Source: Nephromyces sp. MM_2019 (lineage: Eukaryota; Apicomplexa; Aconoidasida; Nephromycida). Taken from it: 11,908 nucleotides of DNA. Made by a program: the position numbers and the translations under genes. Positions 7,530 through 11,908 of this stretch are shown in pieces; position 1 is the stretch's first letter; every line of letters starts with the position of its first letter. The notes below the pieces were generated by a model. That model made no database searches. It saw nothing but the letters and a program-made list of their open reading frames with translations, and had not been told where the DNA came from. The stretch lies in assembly GCA_015657535.1 (NCBI GenBank), contig JADHZB010001708.1:1-11908 (forward strand). The letters are read 5' to 3'.

Positions 7530-10500
7530 CTACGCTATAGCCCTCCTCAGGGAGGAAGATGTAGAAGCATTTCTTTCAGGAGCGAAGTTCCTGCGTGTAC
7601 ATTGAAAGGCATCTTAAAGGCTGTATATACACTGAGGGGGGTGTAGCGTGGATGCGAAGGAGGTTTATGTACACTCGGGTGTAGTTTGTGTGCAAAAGAG
7701 GTGTATATACACTCCAAGCCAGTGCAGCTCGTGCGTGAAGGAGGTTCATATAAACTCGGGTGCAGCTTGTGTGTGAAAGAAGTGTATATACATTCGAGAG
7801 GTTGTAGTTTGCGTGTGAAGGAGTAGTGTATACATTCCAGGAGGGTCTAACTTGTGTGCAAATCAGGAGCATATAAAACCAATGAGGAAGGGACTTACAT
7901 GTAGCGAGGCGAATAGTTCGAGGCTTTGAAAGCCTTTCGTATATCCTCCAACATTTTCTTGCTCAGCTCGAAACTGAAAATGTTCAAAGGTAGACATCTA
8001 TGAGCTTTAATCATACAAAGTTTATTACACACACAAGCGCACACACGCTAACACACACTCTCACACACACATGCATCTGTTCCACCTCTCACCGTTTCAT
8101 TTCCAGAAAGTATTCCATCTTCTTCATCAAGAGAAAACTCTCTTCTCCCTCATCAAAAAGGCTAATCTCTGTGAGATCGATGAGAAGTGTTGAGATTTTA
8201 GTAGCTGAAATGGAAGGGAAGTGTGTGTGAGACAGGCATCGAGCAAAGGCTTCTCTAAGTTGAGGAAGCTTCTTCAGTATGAAGTCTCTAGGGCACCTGA
8301 ATGAGGAGGGAAAAGTAGATATCCAAATGCTCATAAGATGTTTGATGGGAAAAGAGGCCCTGAGGGGGTGTACGTACAGCTGTGACACACACTAGCATAA
8401 CAAAGCGGAGGCATGTAAGCATCAGAGGGATAGAAGCAAGTAGCAGAACAAACTAAAGCTTTCATTAACTCATAATCACTGCAAACACACAGATATAGAC
8501 GCAGACATACTCTCTGACACATGAAAAAACAGAGTCTTACACATACAGAGCTGCAAAGAGACGCAGCCGTACAGACACAAATTTCTACACGCAGAACTGC
8601 ACATCCACACCTATTCCCCTAAACCTCCACACCTCCACATCAACCCACCCTCCACTACACCATGCACACTCTCCCTCCCACACCCCTCCCCTCACCCACC
8701 GTTTCAAGCAACCCACTAGGCTAAAAAAACAGTCAAAATGATGATTTTCGCGCTTTTCCTTCTTCAACCAAACATCAATTAAATCTTCAAATAGCTGTAG
8801 ACTCCCCAATTTTCTGTAGAAACACGCAACACACAGAAAGCAAGTGAATAGCCTCACGATTCGGCCTTTAAGGAGGTGTATTTACACTTCATTTAAACCC
8901 TTTTTCAGGCTAAAAAAGTTCCAAGAAAGTACACACAAAGCGTCAAAGCAACACACTGTAAAGCTAGGCAAATACCCGACAAAACCTCACTGAGATGATG
9001 CAGTAAGGCTCATTCAATGCAGAAATAGACGAAAACCAAAACTTCTTACTGAAAAACTTCCTCATCTTCCGTCGAAATCTCTCTAAAAACCCTTGAAACG
9101 TTCGAAAAGCTCAAATTATCAAGATTTGATGATATTTTTGAGTGAAAAAAGTGAATTATCGAGGAATCTTCAGGATGAAGATACGCCAAAGATTCCTAAA
9201 AAAAGTTCAAAGGAAAGGGGTTTTGGGGTGGAGGTGGGGATTTTTGTGAGAAATACCCAAAAAATGATGGCAAAAAACAGCAAATTCACAGCAAAAAAAC
9301 ACTCAAAAAAACATCTCCCATAAAGCACCTTTCTGTGTAAGTACACGACTAAATAGCCTAAAACACCACACTAAAACAACGAATGTTTGCTGCAAAAACC
9401 TTCAGTACACGAGAAAACCATACACGAGATTGAGAGATATCTCAGCAATCAAAGCACTTTTTCATGAGAATTTCAATCAAACATCCGCTCTTTTTCAGCA
9501 TTATTATCCCTCATATTCTCGTTTATCTTCTACTTCTCTCTTGATCTGTTCAAACCATCTCCCCTCCCCACCTATAAATAACGGTGTGTGTGGCTACTTT
9601 CTACGTTTCTATGTGAGTCTCGGGATGTGTGGATTGCCCATAATCACAAACCTCCTCATCTTCTCTTTTTTCGTCCAAAAAACTGCATTTCTAGCGCTTT
9701 TACCGCCTGTTTTGCAGAGACAAAAAACACACACACTTAAACTCCACAATCACACAACCTTCACATGAAAACTCTAATTACCAATATATAGCAGGCTTGA
9801 TCCAGCGAAAAATTTTCTCTTTGCATAAAAAGCTCTCGCAATACCATCTCTGTAATTTCCTGGATTCCTTCAACTTCATCAATCTGTAAGAAAAGTGTGA
9901 AATTCATGAATTTTTCGCGAAATTTTGATGATGAAAATCCACTATTTCCTCATATTTTAATTGAAATATCTACGCTTGTGAGTTGCAGAATCTTCAGATA
10001 TTCTCCATAAGAACTTCAAAGTGATAATCTTCATAAAATATCATTCCTGTTCTTTTTCTTCTCCTTCTTCTTGTTCTTCCTCCTCATAAAATCCGTCTCT
10101 CGCTCCTTCTTCTGCTTCTCTTCCATCAACCTCCACTGAAAAGTCACGTCACCGTTTTGTCAAAAACTCTCTTTTTTTCGTAGATTTTTCATCAATTTAC
10201 AGAGTTTTTACTCAAAATTTGATATTTTCGACGTTTCCGTATGACTTTTCGTATTCAATCAAACACAAAAGTTCATCTGTATCTTCAAATCACACAAAAT
10301 ATATGAAAATCTCACCAAATTCATCAAATTACCTTCTTTGTACGAGATATCCCATCAAATATCAGTAGCAATGCAGAAATCGACTGCTTTTTGATGTTTT
10401 CTCTGATGTTTGGCACCAAAAAGTCCTGAATGTACACAAAAATTAGCAGATTCCGGCATTTTCATCAAATTTGCTGTATTTTTGCAATTCGCTGACATTC

Positions 10501-11232
10501 TTCTGTAAATTCCAGAAATCTTGCTTTAATAAACCACATATTTGAGCAGAAAACTCATAACAACAGGATGAAAAAGAGCGATGAGAGCAAAAAAGCAATC
10601 CAAAGAGCAAGAAGAAGAAAAACCCAAGAATCTTCACCAAACCAGAATTTAACCCACAAACTTCCGAGAAGAGGAAGAAGCTGCCAATTCAATTTATATG
10701 CACTAAATACGAATCCACGTATCAACCACATACAGAATATCAGCACCGACCGAGTAGAATGCACACACAACATACCTTGAGAAGCTTTGAAGAGAGCTCT
10801 GGCTTTAAGCAGCTACCAAAGAATGCCTTGGCGATGTCGTCAACGTTTAATGTTCCCTTATCTAATAAAACCCCTGCATATAAAAACACACACACAAGCA
10901 TACACGTACATACACACACACAAGCATACATGTACATACACACACACAAGTATGCACACTCACTCGCGTGATCAATCACTCAAACACACGTATAAAACAA
11001 CCTAAAACCGCCTACTTTCTACGAGAATCTCGAAACACCACAGACTTCTTGGAAGCCCCATCTCCCTCAGTTTCAAAAAATTGAAGATAAAACTGCACGC
11101 CAAAGATCCCGTCAGTTTATAGGCGCCTTTAGATAATCTGAAAAGGAGGGAATTAAGTGGAACAACTCGAGAGAATTGGTGAAAATTGACGAATTTGAAG
11201 GATTTTTTGAGGAGACAAAAAAGCGGAATCAT
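7530..11232 (-). CDS. Probable mitochondrial helical-repeat (HPR/RAP-type) protein, ten exons, 409 residues (gene C)
   Basis: Exons in transcript order: 11232-11016, 10873-10776, 10553-10497, 10425-10333, 9883-9782, 9195-9050, 8813-8700, 8359-8093, 7973-7899 and 7590-7530. They total 1230 nt, and all junctions keep frame with GT..AG introns. ATG 11232 has an in-frame TGA six bases upstream, and the gene ends at TAG 7532-7530. Residues 1-31 (MIPLFCLLKKSFKFVNFHQF then SRVV) are basic and hydrophobic with no early acid, like a mitochondrial presequence. The rest is a series of amphipathic helical pairs, such as LNVDDIAKAFFGSCL (about 81-95), KQSISALLLIFDGIS (137-151), FSLDQACYILESLAYLHPED (180-199), LSFSNVSRVFREIS (217-230) and ISATKISTLLIDLTEIS (326-342). 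This pattern resembles heptatrico/octotricopeptide repeats of organellar RNA-binding proteins, although no terminal RAP domain is visible. The family assignment is an inference from repeat pattern, not alignment. The last exon (19 residues) is the least certain. Confidence 0.72.
7621..7885. repeat. Intronic minisatellite, six to seven diverged copies alternating about 38 and 43 bp
   Basis: The repeat fills nearly all of the last intron of gene C (7591-7898). Each copy begins with a GTGTATATACACTC-like palindrome (7621, 7663, 7701, 7743, 7781, 7825, 7868) and continues GGGTGCAGCTTGTGTGTGAA then an A/G-rich end. Unlike the other introns of minus-strand genes, this repeat is TG-rich on the plus strand, that is on the antisense strand. 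Confidence 0.75.
10884..10956. repeat. Three copies of a 26-27 bp CA-rich unit in gene C intron 1
   Basis: The unit is ACACACACACAAGCATACAY followed by GTACAT, beginning near 10886, 10914 and 10940. The third copy is diverged (AAGTATGCACAC). The unit includes TGTACAT/GTACAT, again matching half of the dispersed palindromic word. It lies in the first intron of gene C and reads as TG-rich on the sense strand. Confidence 0.65.
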
Positions 11233-11260
11233 AGCTCAGGAGAAGAGCAAACAAAAGGAA

Positions 11261-11908
11261 TCAACTAAAAGCATTTTTCTGGATCTTTTTGCCCTTTTCT
11301 TCATCTTCGTCTTGTTGCTCTTCTCCCTCATCTTTCTCCTTTTCTTCCTTTTTTTCCTCTTCTTCTTCTTCATCTTGTTGCTCTTCTTCATCTTGTTGCT
11401 CTTCTTTATCTTGTTGCTCTTCTTCATCTTGTTCTTCTTCCTCTTCTTCTTCTTCATCTTCTTCATCTTCTGCTTCTTCGTCATCTTCTTCTTCTTCTTC
11501 ATCTTCTTCATCTTCGTCATCTTCTTCATCTTCTTCATCTTCTTCATCTTCTTCATCTTCTTCTTCATCTTCTTCATCTTCTTCTTCATCTTCTTCCTCT
11601 TCTTCTTCATCTTGTTGCTCTTCTTCTTCATCTTCTTCATCTTCCTCTTCATCTTCTTCCTCTTCTTCTTCTTCTTCATCTTCTTCTTCATCTTCTTCGT
11701 CATCTTCTTCCTCTTCTTCTTCATCTTCTTCATCTTCTTCATCTTCGTCATCTTCGTCATCTTCGTCATCTTCGTCATCTTCTTCATCTTCTTCATCTTC
11801 TTCATCTTCTTCATCTTCTTCTTCATCTTGTTGCTCTTCTTCTTCATCTTCTTCATCTTCTTCTTCATCTTCATCTTCTTCCTCTTCTTCTTCATCTTGT
11901 TGCTCTTC
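11261..11908 (-). CDS. Acidic low-complexity C-terminus of an upstream gene (gene E, partial)
   Basis: The frame is open from the right edge to TGA 11263-11261, giving 215 residues. It reads almost entirely as Glu/Asp, with recurrent EEQQDEEE blocks and EEDEED or EDDEDD runs, and ends EEKGKKIQKNAFS. The start and any folded domain lie outside the window. I prefer this frame over the two other open frames (Lys/Met-rich and Arg/Ser/Gln-type) because it uses common acidic-tail composition and its non-repetitive end looks protein-like. Highly acidic tails of this kind occur in histone chaperones, nucleolar proteins and some secreted parasite proteins, so composition alone assigns no function. All length variation appears to be in whole triplets, which supports selection on the frame. 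The stop is 28 nt upstream of the gene C start codon. Confidence 0.6.
   Translation of the reverse strand, partial: EEQQDEEEEEEDEDEEEDEEDEEEEQQDEEEDEEDEEDEEDEEDDEDDEDDEDDEDEEDEEDEEEEEEDDEEDEEEDEEEEEEEEDEEEDEEDEEEEQQDEEEEEEDEEEDEEDEEEDEEDEEDEEDEEDDEDEEDEEEEEDDEEAEDEEDEEEEEEEEQDEEEQQDKEEQQDEEEQQDEEEEEEKKEEKEKDEGEEQQDEDEEKGKKIQKNAFS
11345..11908. repeat. CTT/CAT/GTC triplet-repeat tract
   Basis: On the plus strand this is a long run of CTTCTT, CATCTT and CGTCAT triplets with interspersed CTTGTTGCTCTT blocks that recur at least seven times. It corresponds to the acidic coding tail of gene E on the minus strand. Confidence 0.9.

Noticed and set aside
7405..7605. Plus-strand frame including LRLISSKKCQLYAIALLREE
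   Set aside because: Composition is plausible and a gtaagt occurs nearby, but it lies in a run of minus-strand genes, overlaps the last exon of gene C and has no partner exons.
8093..8359. Internal splice signals (TTCAG|gtgccc to cttag) inside the longest gene C exon
   Set aside because: The exon is open and protein-like throughout, so an internal intron is unnecessary.
10555..10773. Hydrophobic minus-strand frame that looks like membrane segments, and its plus-strand basic counterpart
   Set aside because: It covers the pyrimidine-rich end of a gene C intron; a 27 nt micro-exon here is possible but not needed to keep frame.
11236..11895. 219-codon minus-strand frame rich in Lys and Met
   Set aside because: It is a shifted reading of the triplet tract. 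The overlapping Glu/Asp frame is open from the window edge to a stop after a normal-looking end, and fits a common class of protein tail better.

Overview
The window looks like nuclear DNA of an intron-rich, unicellular-type eukaryote. Open frames are broken into short exons (32 to about 365 nt) joined by GT..AG introns (39 to about 590 nt). When these exons are spliced they give frame-consistent proteins, each ending at a normal TAA, TAG or TGA stop. I see no operons, Shine-Dalgarno sites, tRNA or rRNA. The species is not identifiable by eye. The architecture and a mitochondrial-type helical-repeat protein would fit an alveolate or apicomplexan-like protist, but that is only an inference.

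Layout. Minus strand, 1-1869: first five or six exons of a purine nucleoside / methylthioadenosine phosphorylase family gene, running off the left edge. Minus strand, about 1908-2885: an unrecognised multi-exon gene (gene B) ending close to, or possibly overlapping, the phosphorylase start. 2886-3197: T-rich divergent promoter region. Plus strand, 3198-5649: a six-exon, 301-residue unrecognised protein with basic, nuclear-signal-like clusters (gene A). 5650-6297: convergent intergenic region dominated by an 18-copy GT-rich minisatellite. Minus strand, 6298-7017: a small four-exon gene (gene D, 93 residues, 5' end tentative). Minus strand, 7530-11232: a ten-exon, 409-residue gene (gene C) with a mitochondrial-type N-terminus and helical repeats of the kind seen in organellar RNA-binding proteins. 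Minus strand, 11261-11908: the acidic, triplet-repeat C-terminus of a further gene (gene E), whose stop lies only 28 nt before the gene C start codon.

Two features run across genes. First, introns and flanks are TG-rich on the transcribed-sense strand, so the plus strand switches from CA-rich (1-3000) to TG-rich (3600-6170) and back to CA-rich (6500-11000) as gene orientation switches. Second, a palindromic word, GTGTA-NN-TACAC, recurs through introns and intergenic DNA and forms part of three separate tandem repeats. The genes show no obvious shared pathway. All exon models were built by hand from splice signals and frame consistency, and none has been checked by alignment.
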